Positions 47,506-56,482 of a DNA stretch of 64,000 bases are shown here, in pieces; within the stretch, counting starts at the first letter, position 1, and the number at the start of each line of letters is the position of its first letter. The stretch lies in assembly GCF_016745835.1 (NCBI RefSeq), contig NZ_JAERVL010000001.1, positions 558,001 through 622,000 of the forward strand, in the 5' to 3' direction. A program made the position numbers and the translations under genes. Origin of the DNA: Caldalkalibacillus salinus (GTDB lineage Bacteria; Bacillota; Bacilli; Caldalkalibacillales; JCM-10596). Under the pieces are notes generated by a model. It searched no databases. It saw nothing but the letters and a program-made list of their open reading frames with translations, and had not been told where the DNA came from.

Positions 47506-48480
47506 ATGAAACAGATAAAATGGGGCATTCTGGGCTGTGCCAGTATTGCCCGTAAACAGCTCATACCGGCTATAAAAGAAGTGGATCATGCTGAAGTTGT
47601 GGCCGTTGCTAGCCGTTCTCTAGAGCGAGCGAAGGCTTTCGCTGAACAAAATGATATTCCAGAAGCGTATGATAGCTACGAGGCACTTTTAGATCAAGAT
47701 GACATTGATGCCGTTTACATACCACTTCCAAATCATAAACATGCGGAATGGACGAAAAAAGCAGCCCAAAAAGGCAAGCATGTATTATGTGAGAAACCAG
47801 CGGGGCTAAACCAAGCTCAGGTGGAAGAGATGATAGCCGTATGCAAAGAAAACGATGTACAGTTCATGGAAGCTTATATGTATCAGTTTCACCCGCAATG
47901 GGAGAAGGTGAGAGAGGTTTTAGACAGTGGGCGCATAGGGGAGATTAAAATTATTCAAGCGCACTTTTCCTTCCCTATGGACGACAAGGAGAATATACGT
48001 TTACAACCGGACACAGGTGGCGGTGCCTTATATGACGTAGGATGTTATTGTGTTCACGCTAGTCGTCTGATTATGCAGAAAGAGCCAACGGACGTACGTG
48101 CACTGGCCAAATATGCTGACAATGGCATCGTAGATACCTCGTTACAGGCCTTACTTAAATTCGATAATGAATCAATTGCTCACTTTGACTGTTCTTTTGA
48201 AGCGGCCAATAGACAGTACGTTGAGGTGGTGGGTGCTGTTGGTACAATCGAAATTGATCTCCCTTTTCGCCCAGATAAAGGAGAGGCTAAGATTAGGGTG
48301 GAGGCGAAAAATGAACAGTGGGAAGAAACATTTGAGCCATTTAACATGTATGCCTCGCAGGTCGAGCACTTCTGTGCAGCTATACGTGGAGAGGCCCCGC
48401 TTCCGATCGATACAGCGCAGTCTGTACTGAATACGAAAGTGATAGATGTCATCTATGAATCAGCTGGAAGAAAAGTCTAG
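47506..48480 (+). CDS. Gfo/Idh/MocA-family oxidoreductase
   Basis: A 324-residue NAD(P)-dependent sugar or polyol dehydrogenase. The nucleotide-binding start is 'WGILGCASIARKQLIPAI', the catalytic Lys lies in 'CEKPAGLN', and the C-terminal domain has 'GGGALYDVGCYCVHASRL' with the usual His. ATG 47,506 follows GGAGGGAG. It probably oxidises a sugar or inositol-type substrate; no neighbour fixes which. Confidence 0.87.
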   Translation: MKQIKWGILGCASIARKQLIPAIKEVDHAEVVAVASRSLERAKAFAEQNDIPEAYDSYEALLDQDDIDAVYIPLPNHKHAEWTKKAAQKGKHVLCEKPAGLNQAQVEEMIAVCKENDVQFMEAYMYQFHPQWEKVREVLDSGRIGEIKIIQAHFSFPMDDKENIRLQPDTGGGALYDVGCYCVHASRLIMQKEPTDVRALAKYADNGIVDTSLQALLKFDNESIAHFDCSFEAANRQYVEVVGAVGTIEIDLPFRPDKGEAKIRVEAKNEQWEETFEPFNMYASQVEHFCAAIRGEAPLPIDTAQSVLNTKVIDVIYESAGRKV

Positions 48481-48552
48481 TCATACGTTGAATAGAGTGT
48501 GTTCATATTTCATATCATAATGAGCACATGAGCCTGATTCGATGATCCTGAT

Positions 48553-48587
48553 AGCATCCATCCCCGTGTGAGATGGATGCTTTTTTT
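48553..48587 (+). terminator. Terminator of the oxidoreductase gene
   Basis: AGCATCCATC pairs with GATGGATGCT and is followed by TTTTTT. Confidence 0.82.
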
Positions 48588-48598
48588 GATGATAGATA

Positions 48599-48637
48599 CA
48601 AAAAAGCTTCCCCCAGAATGAGATCTAAGGGAAGCGT
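48599..48637 (-). terminator. Terminator of the AGCS symporter gene
   Basis: On the minus strand GCTTCCC pairs with GGGGAAGC, followed by TTTTTTG. Confidence 0.7.
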
Positions 48638-48695
48638 GAATGATGCATGCTAAACATATATTTTCTCTTTTTTACTAATGAAGATTGTTTACTGT

Positions 48696-50186
48696 TTATA
48701 CGTTCACATCTTGTGAATCTTTTTGCTCTACCTTGATATCGTCAGTGAAATGACGTACATCTTCTTCGTTCCAGCATTCCGTATTGTTTAAACCTTTGAT
48801 ACGACTCGCTAAGAAGACAGGGTCCTTGCCTTCTTTTTTCTGCTCTAAATAATCTTGTAAGACAGTAATTGAAATTTTCCCAATAAGGATAAGAGCAATG
48901 AGGTTGGTCACAGCCATTAATCCCATAAATAAGTCTGCTAAGCTCCAGACTAGTTCTAAGCTCGCGATAGAACCAAATGTGACCATACCGACAACCGCAA
49001 GTCTGAAGACGAACAGGGTAGGCTTACTTTCTTTGATAAATTCAATATTTGATTCCCCGTAGTAGTAGCTCCCGATAATAGAACTAAAGCTGAACAGTAA
49101 GATGGCAAAGGCGATAAACGTTGTTGCCCATGCACCGACATGCTCACTCAACGCAAGCTGGGTCACCGTAATACCTTCCATGTTTTCGGAAGGGGTAAAT
49201 CCAGAAAGTAAAATGATAAACGCGGTCGCACTACAGATAATGATGGTGTCTACAAAAACCCCGAGTGTCTGGATAAACCCTTGTTTGGCAGGGTGACTGA
49301 CGTCCGCCGTTGCAGCGGCTACAGGTGCACTACCCATACCAGCTTCGTTAGAGAACAATCCACGTTTGACACCGTTTACAATCGCGGCACCAATCGCACC
49401 CCCGAATGCTTCGTTCCAACCGAAAGCACTAGATACAATCATACCGATTAAACCAGGAATTTCAGTGATATTAACAATGACCACATATAATGCGAGTAAG
49501 ATATAAAATACAGCCATCACAGGTACAACAACTTGAGACACTTTAGCAATACGTTTGATCCCACCGAAAATAACGAGGGCTGTGATTAAGGCAATGGAAA
49601 GACCAACGACGAGACGATCAATGCCAAAGGCACTATTGAAGGCTTCGGAAATCGTATTAGCTTGTACAGAGACGAAGGCGAGACCAAAAGTGAATATAAT
49701 GAGGACTGAGAAGATAATACCCATCCATCTCTTACCAAGCGCTTTTTCCATATAATAGGAAGGTCCACCTTTAAACCCACTTGGATCCTTAACCTTATAC
49801 ACTTGGGCTAGGGTACTTTCAACGAAGGCTAATGCGGCTCCGAAAAAGCCCATGACCCACATCCAGAATATTGCACCAGGACCACCTAATGTGATTGCCA
49901 CAGCAACACCAGCAAGGTTACCTGTCCCAATACGAGAGGCAGCGCCCACACAAAATGCCCCGAAGGAAGACACACGATTCTTGCTACTAGGCTTTTCTTT
50001 AAATAGACTAAACATTTCCCCGATATGTCTAAATTGTACGAAGTTAGACCTGATAGTAAAATAAATGCCGAGGATCACTAACAAACCGACGAGTAAATAA
50101 GACCAAAGTATTTCATTACTCCCACCAATGAAGGCTTGTAGATACTCTTCAAAGGCTTGTAAAAACTTTGTAAATGAAAACTCCAT
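48696..50186 (-). CDS. Alanine/glycine:cation symporter (AGCS family)
   Basis: A 496-residue membrane protein with about 11 helices and the AGCS signature stretches 'GAASRIGTGNLAGVAVAITL' and 'GGPGAIFWMWVMGFFGAA', plus 'GLFSNEAGMGSAPVAAATAD'. It imports alanine or glycine with Na+. ATG 50,186 follows AGGGGGGTT; an upstream in-frame ATG at 50,237 has no ribosome site. It stands alone, with a terminator after it. Confidence 0.9.
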   Translation of the reverse strand: MEFSFTKFLQAFEEYLQAFIGGSNEILWSYLLVGLLVILGIYFTIRSNFVQFRHIGEMFSLFKEKPSSKNRVSSFGAFCVGAASRIGTGNLAGVAVAITLGGPGAIFWMWVMGFFGAALAFVESTLAQVYKVKDPSGFKGGPSYYMEKALGKRWMGIIFSVLIIFTFGLAFVSVQANTISEAFNSAFGIDRLVVGLSIALITALVIFGGIKRIAKVSQVVVPVMAVFYILLALYVVIVNITEIPGLIGMIVSSAFGWNEAFGGAIGAAIVNGVKRGLFSNEAGMGSAPVAAATADVSHPAKQGFIQTLGVFVDTIIICSATAFIILLSGFTPSENMEGITVTQLALSEHVGAWATTFIAFAILLFSFSSIIGSYYYGESNIEFIKESKPTLFVFRLAVVGMVTFGSIASLELVWSLADLFMGLMAVTNLIALILIGKISITVLQDYLEQKKEGKDPVFLASRIKGLNNTECWNEEDVRHFTDDIKVEQKDSQDVNV

Positions 50187-50410
50187 TATAACCCCCCTAA
50201 AAATGTAGCGCATACATAACGCGCCGAAAAATGACAAAATTTTGTCACATTTAGTGTGATACTACCATTGTACCACAAATCTATCAACGATATGCAAAGA
50301 TGCTTTTATATTATGAAAATTCAGAAAAATAATGTTAAAGCAGTCATACCAAGGGATTGATCCCTCAATATTTGTTTGTTAGTTATTCTTACATGGCAAT
50401 CAATTTGTCG

Positions 50411-50689
50411 TTAATTGTCGTCATGTGCTTGTGTGTCATACAATTTCAACCGACCGTCATGGTATGCGATGCGTAATCGGTGTACATGTAAGCTCACTTC
50501 TCCTTGATAAAATACCGTCAACCCGTTTACTTTTTGTACATGATCACCCTCTTTTAACTCATCCAGAGTTAGCTTAAATTTTGACAGACCTCACTTGCTT
50601 TTTTCGTTATATCCTATTCTGATGCCTTTTTTCTGACGCTTTGCGAGTAGATGCAAAAGAAACTGTTTGGCCTCATCACTTATATACAT
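50411..50689 (-). CDS. IscA/HesB-like protein with in-frame TGA at the conserved Cys position
   Basis: From ATG 50,689 (AGGAGG 8 bases upstream) the frame runs 92 codons to a TAA at 50,411, with one TGA at codon 33 (50,591-50,593). Around it the protein is HesB/IscA-like: 'MYISDEAKQFL', then TGA-'GLSKFKLTLDE', 'GDHVQKVNGLTV'. In the family this spot holds Cys ('CGGPxxGLxLDE'). A hairpin TAACTC-TGGAT-GAGTTA starts 19 bases after the TGA. It is either a selenocysteine gene or an otherwise intact gene with a nonsense mutation. It lies 20 bp after a small gene and is probably co-transcribed with it. The IscA family is only a moderate match by eye. Confidence 0.6.
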
Positions 50690-50709
50690 TTATGACTCCT
50701 CCTCGTCCT

Positions 50710-50931
50710 TTACCACATAATTTTATATTGCACTTTACCTCGTTCACTATTAAAATATAATTCAATTTCCTTATCGAACGTTGGGGCATCATAATAAGCG
50801 GGTGGTTCAAGATCATGTTTGCGCACAAACTTTTGAATGGCGTCTTCTAAGGAGCTCGCGGGGATGACATGGTCTATTTCTTCAAATTTTTCGATATCTG
50901 AGTGAATGAGTTCGAATGTAAACTTTGTCAC
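50710..50931 (-). CDS. Small conserved-looking protein, unknown function
   Basis: A 73-residue acidic protein starting at GTG 50,931 after AAAGGAG. An upstream ATG (51,039) is in frame but has no ribosome site. The sequence has an N-terminal 'KFTFELIHSDIEKFEE' and a C-terminal 'DKEIELYFNSERG'. No family is recognised. It is followed by the IscA-like gene. Confidence 0.6.
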   Translation of the reverse strand: MTKFTFELIHSDIEKFEEIDHVIPASSLEDAIQKFVRKHDLEPPAYYDAPTFDKEIELYFNSERGKVQYKIMW

Positions 50932-51109
50932 AATTAGACTCCTTTCAGTCACTTTTATTCTTGAATTGATAGCATCGTAAGCGGTAAGATCATTCTCATA
51001 CCGACTCTGACTCGATAAAATAAGCGTAGTCAATTGCAATTATCATAACACGGAAAAAATCTTTATGAATGAGTATACCATATAAACGGATCAAAGGAGA
51101 GGAATAGCG

Positions 51110-51595
51110 ATGAGTTGGAAACTTAAGACGTTCAGTGAATTATCTAAGCAGGAGCTCTATGACATCATAACGGCGAGAATTAATGTTTTCGTTGTGGAAC
51201 AAGATTGTCCTTATCCAGAATTAGATGGCAAAGATCAGGATTCCTACCATTTGTTTTATATAGAAGAAAAAGGTGCGATAGCCGCCTATTCCCGTATTCT
51301 ACCACCAGGTGTGGCTTATGATGAAGCGTCGATTGGCCGCGTGATTGTAAATAAAAAGTATAGAGGAAAAGGACTAGCAAAAGACATGCTCCGTCAGGCA
51401 CTAGATATGATTCACTATAAACTAGATGCTAAAAGGGTGAAGATTCAAGCTCAACAATATTTGCAACATTTTTACGCTTCCTTCGGTTTTAAGTCCGTAT
51501 CAGATATGTATTTGGAGGACGGTATACCGCATGTCGACATGCTGTTAACACTAGATGATGAGATATCAGCAGATCATGATCATATTAGGTCATGA
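51110..51595 (+). CDS. GNAT acetyltransferase, ElaA-like
   Basis: A 161-residue protein opening with 'ELYDIITARINVFVVEQDCPYPELDGKDQD', the ElaA hallmark, shown here only in part, and with the acetyl-CoA loop 'IVNKKYRGKGLAKDML'. ATG 51,110 follows AAAGGAGAGG. Substrate unknown. Confidence 0.85.
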   Translation: MSWKLKTFSELSKQELYDIITARINVFVVEQDCPYPELDGKDQDSYHLFYIEEKGAIAAYSRILPPGVAYDEASIGRVIVNKKYRGKGLAKDMLRQALDMIHYKLDAKRVKIQAQQYLQHFYASFGFKSVSDMYLEDGIPHVDMLLTLDDEISADHDHIRS

Positions 51596-51638
51596 CCGTC
51601 AACACGCGAAATCGCGAATAAATCCCGAAAGGCAAATC

Positions 51639-52439
51639 TCAAGAAGTAGATAATAGGGAAAGAATACTGTTGATATAGCGATGAACGTCTCTTAACTCAT
51701 TCGTCAAGTTTGACTCGATGGTAGAGAACACCGCTTTTCCGTTTTGGTTCAAAAAATAGTTTCTATGGCTTCTAGTGTCCGGGTCTGCCCAAGTACTGTA
51801 AACGAGAGAAAATTCAACGCTTTCAGGGTCGTATTTTTGTGGGTTTTCCATGCGGCGTAAAACGTCATAAAAGTACCCCTCGCTTACATACCAAACAAAG
51901 CAATCCTTGATATAACGGTAGACATGCCCTCCGTGGATGCCTTTGGGGTGTTGCTGCAATTCTCGCAATGTCAGATACCGGACCAGGTCTCGCACATTAA
52001 TCACTCTGCTTACGAATTTGCGATCCTCCTCACTGAGTGTCATTTCCAGGGCGTGCGCCTTCTGTCTTTGAGGATGAATGACTTGCTCTAGCATCATGTC
52101 TAGTATCTTTTTTATCGTCTCAAATCGCTGTAGATGTAACGTTAGAAAATGTTGATAATCTTGCTCACCTTTGGACGTGATCGCATAATAGTAGCTTCTG
52201 CCCGACTTTGTTTGTGCTACAGTGCCGTTACGATGCATGCCTTTTAATGTTTGGTACACATACATGCGCGATCGCCGCTTGAAGGGCAGAGCTTGCTCCA
52301 TAAGATTAAACAGTTGGTTCGCATTACGTTGGTGACCATAACGTAATTGTTTCAGGACAAACAAGGTAATCAGTTGTTTTTGGCTAAGACCGAATGCGGT
52401 CTCATTGATTTTGCTATTATCCTTCGATTGATTGGCCAA
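51639..52439 (-). CDS. PadR-like protein with two winged-helix halves
   Basis: A 266-residue protein. Residues about 20-80 form one winged helix ('SQKQLITLFVLKQLRYGHQR', 'MYVYQTLKGMHRNGTV') and about 145-235 look like a second ('YLTLRELQQHPKGIHGGHVY', 'YVSEGYFYDVLRRME'). The linker is helical. Each half resembles a PadR unit, so this may be a duplicated regulator. The target is unknown; the 500-bp gap upstream contains its promoter. Confidence 0.65.
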   Translation of the reverse strand: MANQSKDNSKINETAFGLSQKQLITLFVLKQLRYGHQRNANQLFNLMEQALPFKRRSRMYVYQTLKGMHRNGTVAQTKSGRSYYYAITSKGEQDYQHFLTLHLQRFETIKKILDMMLEQVIHPQRQKAHALEMTLSEEDRKFVSRVINVRDLVRYLTLRELQQHPKGIHGGHVYRYIKDCFVWYVSEGYFYDVLRRMENPQKYDPESVEFSLVYSTWADPDTRSHRNYFLNQNGKAVFSTIESNLTNELRDVHRYINSILSLLSTS

Positions 52440-52940
52440 AATGAAACCTCCTTACAATCATCACAGTGATCGACCGTCTGACAATGTACCTTAAATGTAT
52501 TATATCATATACCTCGTTAGAATACATAAACATTTAAAGAAAACGTATCCCTTCAAATCAACTTTGATTCACAAGAGAAACTTTTCATGTATCTAGAAAA
52601 ATTAAGTGCATTATTTGTTTAAAGTGTTGAAATAAAATAGGTATAAAGGGCCAAAAAATGGTTGTTCCTTCATAAAAGGTATGATTTAATGGAACTAAAT
52701 AAATACAAGTAAGCGGATATACTGGTAATAGATGTTTAAATACCTAACAATATTAAAATTAACGGACATAGAATCATACCCTAGTAACGAAAAATATAGA
52801 GTGGTGCTAGAACTCCTTTCTTTAAATGCTCTATTTCTGCTTAAAGCCTGCTTCTATTGACATGTAATGCCTGCAAAACTAAAAGATTACACGGTGGCCA
52901 ATATAAGGCTTTTTAATTTATGAATAAGGGAGGGGTATGT
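52440..52940. other. Gap between divergent regulator genes
   Basis: AT-rich, no gene or RNA recognised. Promoters of the PadR-like gene and the AbrB-like gene should be here; no clear operator repeat was found. Confidence 0.5.
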
Positions 52941-53219
52941 ATGAAGTCGACTGGTATTGTAAGAAAAGTGGACGAGTTAGGTCGGGTGGTCATACCTAAA
53001 GAACTTCGTAAGACACTCGAGATCAGGGAAGGAGATCCTTTGGAGATATTAGTGGATGGCGAACATATTATTTTACGTAAACATATTTCCCGTCAAGCTT
53101 GTATCTTAACTGGGCATATCTCTGAGGACAATCTTACGTTACACGATGGGCAGATTGTGCTAAGCCCAGAGGGTGCCAACCAAATGCTAAAAGAGTTGAA
53201 AAAGCACTTAGATGAATAA
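52941..53219 (+). CDS. AbrB-family transition-state regulator
   Basis: A 92-residue protein with the AbrB/MazE-type DNA-binding fold: 'STGIVRKVDELGRVVIPKEL' then 'IREGDPLEILVDGEHIIL' and a Cys-containing 'QACILTGHISEDN'. ATG 52,941 follows AAGGGAGGGG; an ATG at 52,920 is too early. Proteins of this type control transition-state and sporulation genes in Bacillus. Confidence 0.9.
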   Translation: MKSTGIVRKVDELGRVVIPKELRKTLEIREGDPLEILVDGEHIILRKHISRQACILTGHISEDNLTLHDGQIVLSPEGANQMLKELKKHLDE

Positions 53220-53300
53220 CCATCTCTATTGACTGTACGTCGGTCATCGGTGTCTTCACATGAGTTCAAGAATTTGATGAGTAAGAAGGACAATTAAGAT

Positions 53301-53368
53301 GTAGCCTGTATCTTATGAGTACAAAGTGCAATGTCGCTATTTGCTCGTGAGAAACAGGCTACTTTTTT
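53301..53368 (+). terminator. Long terminator hairpin after the AbrB-like gene
   Basis: GTAGCCTGT (53,301-53,309) pairs with ACAGGCTAC (53,354-53,362), followed by TTTTTT. The loop of about 44 bases may fold further. Confidence 0.72.
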
Positions 53369-53519
53369 CATGTTTTCTCAACAAAATATACTGAGCGTCT
53401 GAAGGACTTTTGAGGTCGCTGTCGAAAAAAGGACAGATAAAAGAAATTGTCTTCTAATCAAGATAAATGGCACTATTATAGCTTTCGACGCTCATTATAA
53501 ATTGAAAGGGGTAGTAAGT

Positions 53520-53624
53520 ATGAAAAAATTATTATTTTTTATCATTTTCTTCGCTGCTCTTTATTACTTTTCAGGTACTGCTACGGATGTATTCTATCAG
53601 CTCTTACCAGAATGGATGCGTTAG
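53520..53624 (+). CDS. 34-residue single-helix membrane miniprotein
   Basis: ATG 53,520 is preceded by AAAGGGGT. The product is one hydrophobic helix ('LLFFIIFFAALYYFSG') followed by a short 'FYQLLPEWMR' tail. It is too small for standard gene finding. It fits small Bacillus membrane proteins, but the function is unknown. Confidence 0.55.
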   Translation: MKKLLFFIIFFAALYYFSGTATDVFYQLLPEWMR

Positions 53625-53632
53625 ATAATGTA

Positions 53633-54790
53633 TTAATAACCTTTATAGGTTTGCTTGAAAAGGTACAAATAATCTGATTTTGTCATTGTTCTCACATTAC
53701 TCGGTGTCGAACCGTTCGCTTCAGCCGCCTCAGCGAGTTGATTAAAGTCATGCTCTTTGACTTGGGCAAAAGAAGATAGTGAAGGGATCGACAAATCTAG
53801 GGCAAGTTGTTTCATTTCTTGGACTAAAATGTCAGTAGCTTCGTGATCATCTTGTGTTGAAGTGAGTCCTATTGTGCGAGCGATGTTGGCATGCTTGGTG
53901 ATGTCCGTCTGAGCATTATATGCCAGTACGTATGGTAGAAAAATAGAGTTGGCCACACCATGTGCAATATCATAACGGCCACCAATGGCTTCGGCCATGC
54001 AATGCACCGAGGCCACGTCAGCATGGGAGAAAGCCATACCAGCAATCGTTGAACCTATCATGAGGTTGTATCTCGCCCTTTCATTAGTCCCATCTTCGAA
54101 GGCGGCTCGCAAGTGTGGAAATATATAGTGCATCGCTTGTAAGGCTAATCCATCCGATATGGGATTTGCCCTTTTACAAGTGTACGCTTCAATGGCGTGA
54201 ACTAAAGCATCCATACCGGTAGACGCTGTTAACGAGGGTGGAAGCGCATGAGTTAACGTTGGATCTACAATGGCTAGCTTTGGGGCGATCTTGACGTCTT
54301 TTATCGTCAATTTCTCCTTACGTGTTGTATCGGTAATCACGGATGAACGTGTCACTTCAGCTCCAGTACCAGCCGTCGTAGGTATGGCCACAACTGGTGT
54401 GACGTCACCTAGTATTTGGTCTCGTCCTTGGTAGTCCTGAGGACGTCCGCCCAGACGCTGTAAGATGGCAATCGCTTTAGCTGAGTCTATAACAGAGCCA
54501 CCGCCTAAAGCCAAAATGACCTCGGCTGCAAATCGTTGCGCCGCTTCCCCTCCCGCCATACAATCTGTATCTCTTGGATTCGGTTGTACTTGTGTAAAGA
54601 CGTCAGTGATATAGCCCTCTCGTTGTAATACTTGTTCCAGCTCCTGGACATAACCTGCCTGTTGTATGCCTGAGTCTGTGACAATGAAAATACGTTGACA
54701 CAGTATAGAGGACTTAAGGTACATCCCCGTTTTTCTAAAAGTATCGTTCCCCGCACGAATGATGGTTGGTAAGTGAAAGTCTATTGTCAT
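53633..54790 (-). CDS. Iron-containing alcohol dehydrogenase
   Basis: A 385-residue group III dehydrogenase. Visible features are 'ALGGGSVIDSAKAIAIL' (NAD loop), 'AIPTTAGTGAEVTRSSVITD' and the metal-ligand region 'GMDALVHAIEAYT' and 'FSHADVASVHCMAEAIGG' with 'DIAHGVANSIFLPYV'. ATG 54,790 follows AGGAGG by 9 bases; an earlier in-frame ATG at 54,880 has no ribosome site. The substrate is probably a short alcohol or aldehyde. It is a single gene. Confidence 0.88.
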   Translation of the reverse strand: MTIDFHLPTIIRAGNDTFRKTGMYLKSSILCQRIFIVTDSGIQQAGYVQELEQVLQREGYITDVFTQVQPNPRDTDCMAGGEAAQRFAAEVILALGGGSVIDSAKAIAILQRLGGRPQDYQGRDQILGDVTPVVAIPTTAGTGAEVTRSSVITDTTRKEKLTIKDVKIAPKLAIVDPTLTHALPPSLTASTGMDALVHAIEAYTCKRANPISDGLALQAMHYIFPHLRAAFEDGTNERARYNLMIGSTIAGMAFSHADVASVHCMAEAIGGRYDIAHGVANSIFLPYVLAYNAQTDITKHANIARTIGLTSTQDDHEATDILVQEMKQLALDLSIPSLSSFAQVKEHDFNQLAEAAEANGSTPSNVRTMTKSDYLYLFKQTYKGY

Positions 54791-55058
54791 ACACGTAGGC
54801 CTCCTATGTAAGTGGTACCATATAAACTGTTTTTGATTATTTATGATATAGTCAGAATCTTTTGTCTTAGTGTAACACAATATTTAGGACCAAACACTAT
54901 TAAACGATAGACACTTGACGCATAAAATATTTCCCGAGCAAGCGCAGGAAGTGACAAGCGCTAGTCTAACAAGGGGAAAATATGTAGAAGGATGAAGAGG
55001 GAAGAAGGGTACTGTCTATTATGAATAAAAATAGTAGATAAGGAACATATGTACGTGT

Positions 55059-55090
55059 TATAATGTGGTTGGTATACCCAAAATATACCA
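55059..55090 (+). promoter_or_regulatory. Promoter -10 and palindromic operator before a DinB gene
   Basis: TATAAT (55,059-55,064) is followed by a perfect 7-bp inverted repeat, TGGTATA (55,070-55,076) and TATACCA (55,084-55,090), placed at the transcription start. It should bind a dimeric repressor. No good -35 box is evident. Confidence 0.5.
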
Positions 55091-55112
55091 TATGAGGAAA
55101 GGGAGGATGTTC

Positions 55113-55613
55113 ATGATGTCCAATGCGGTCAATACGTTACGTGATGTTTTGTTACACGAGATGGAGGTCGGGATCAAGAGTAGTACCAATCTTATTAAAA
55201 AGGTAAAAGAGGAGCACTGGGACTATCAACCTGCTGATCATATGAACAGTCTGCGACACTTGATGTGGCATCTCGTGTCTATCCCAGAGGTTGATTTAAC
55301 AATTATGCAAGAGAAGGGTGAAGGAGACGTCCGTACTATAGAAGGATATTATAAGCGTTTAGAAACAGCTGAAGATTTGGCTGAGGAGATGTATAAGGGG
55401 TTTGAAAAGTTAAAAACGTACATGACATCTCTATCTGATGAAGCGTTTCTAAATAAGGAGACAACCGCTTTTTATTCTGAAAGTGGGCACACACAAGCCA
55501 CATGGTTAACAGAAACGGCGACCCATATCTTCCACCATCGTGCGCAGCTATTTAACTACATGAAACAGTTAGATTACGATGTGAACATGTTTGACTTATA
55601 CGTTAGTGTATAG
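55113..55613 (+). CDS. DinB-family protein
   Basis: A 166-residue four-helix protein of the DinB/YfiT type, with His positions in 'HMNSLRHLMWHLV' and 'ETATHIFHHRAQLFNYM'. The start is ATG 55,113 or 55,116, six to nine bases after GGGAGG. DinB proteins bind metal and often act in thiol transfer or damage responses. The palindrome upstream suggests repression. Confidence 0.82.
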   Translation: MMSNAVNTLRDVLLHEMEVGIKSSTNLIKKVKEEHWDYQPADHMNSLRHLMWHLVSIPEVDLTIMQEKGEGDVRTIEGYYKRLETAEDLAEEMYKGFEKLKTYMTSLSDEAFLNKETTAFYSESGHTQATWLTETATHIFHHRAQLFNYMKQLDYDVNMFDLYVSV

Positions 55614-55749
55614 CGTGGCCTGCTATAATTTTTGGGGGACTTAATCAATTATTCTAGTTCTTACATGAAATAGAATCAAAGACAGGAGTAATAGCGTGAA
55701 CATTCATTCGTGAATAATTAAAGTGTTTTTAAACAAAGGAGGAATTAAT

Positions 55750-56220
55750 ATGAATTCAATTGATTTAATTATATTAAATTTTACTGAAGTTAGAAGAAGA
55801 AGCATAAAAGTCTGGACATCTATCCCAGAAGAAAAGCTCCATTGGAAGCCAGATGACAAAGCATTGAACTGCTTAGAAATGATTAGACACGTACTCGAAA
55901 GCGAACATTATTATCACCTGGCTATAAAAAATAAAGGTAGTTTAGCTGTTTTTGATTCACCTTTCGAAAATCGACCTTTTACATCTGTAAATGCAGAATT
56001 AGAATTTGCAGAACCTTATCGAAACCAGTTCATGGATACAATTAAGTCATTTTCAGAAGACGATTTAATAAACATAAAGATTGATCGCTCAGAATCAGGT
56101 TACATAAGAGATTTGGGGGACATGCTTTTACGTATTGCTTATCATGAATCAGTTCATACTGGTCAGTTATTAGATTATTTAAGAACAGCAGATGTTCCAA
56201 GAGTCCGTATCTGGGATTAA
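55750..56220 (+). CDS. DinB-family protein
   Basis: A 156-residue protein with 'NCLEMIRHVLESEHYYHL' and 'LLRIAYHESVHTGQLLDYL', the paired His motifs of the DinB superfamily. ATG 55,750 follows AGGAGG; an upstream ATG at 55,723 lacks a ribosome site. It is in the same direction as the previous DinB gene but about 136 bp away, and its codons are more AT-rich. A terminator follows. Confidence 0.8.
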   Translation: MNSIDLIILNFTEVRRRSIKVWTSIPEEKLHWKPDDKALNCLEMIRHVLESEHYYHLAIKNKGSLAVFDSPFENRPFTSVNAELEFAEPYRNQFMDTIKSFSEDDLINIKIDRSESGYIRDLGDMLLRIAYHESVHTGQLLDYLRTADVPRVRIWD

Positions 56221-56232
56221 TACTATACAATT

Positions 56233-56263
56233 GGTGCTATCACAATAGTGATGCGCCTTTTTT
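56233..56263 (+). terminator. Terminator of the second DinB gene
   Basis: GGTGCTATCAC pairs with GTGATGCGCC around AATA, followed by TTTTTT. Confidence 0.7.
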
Positions 56264-56482
56264 ATTGTACAGTTATCGTTAACTACAACTCTAACAGAGG
56301 ATTTTGAAATTGGCTCTCATTATTTTTAAGAGAGTTTTATTTTCACACAATTACACGGGCTTAGCTCTTTTTCTTTAAAAGTTTATTAATGTTCTATATG
56401 CTAAGTTACGTTACAATAATTTAAGAAACACATTATTCTATCAGTAACATAATAGTTTTAATCTATTTATTGGAGTGAAAAA

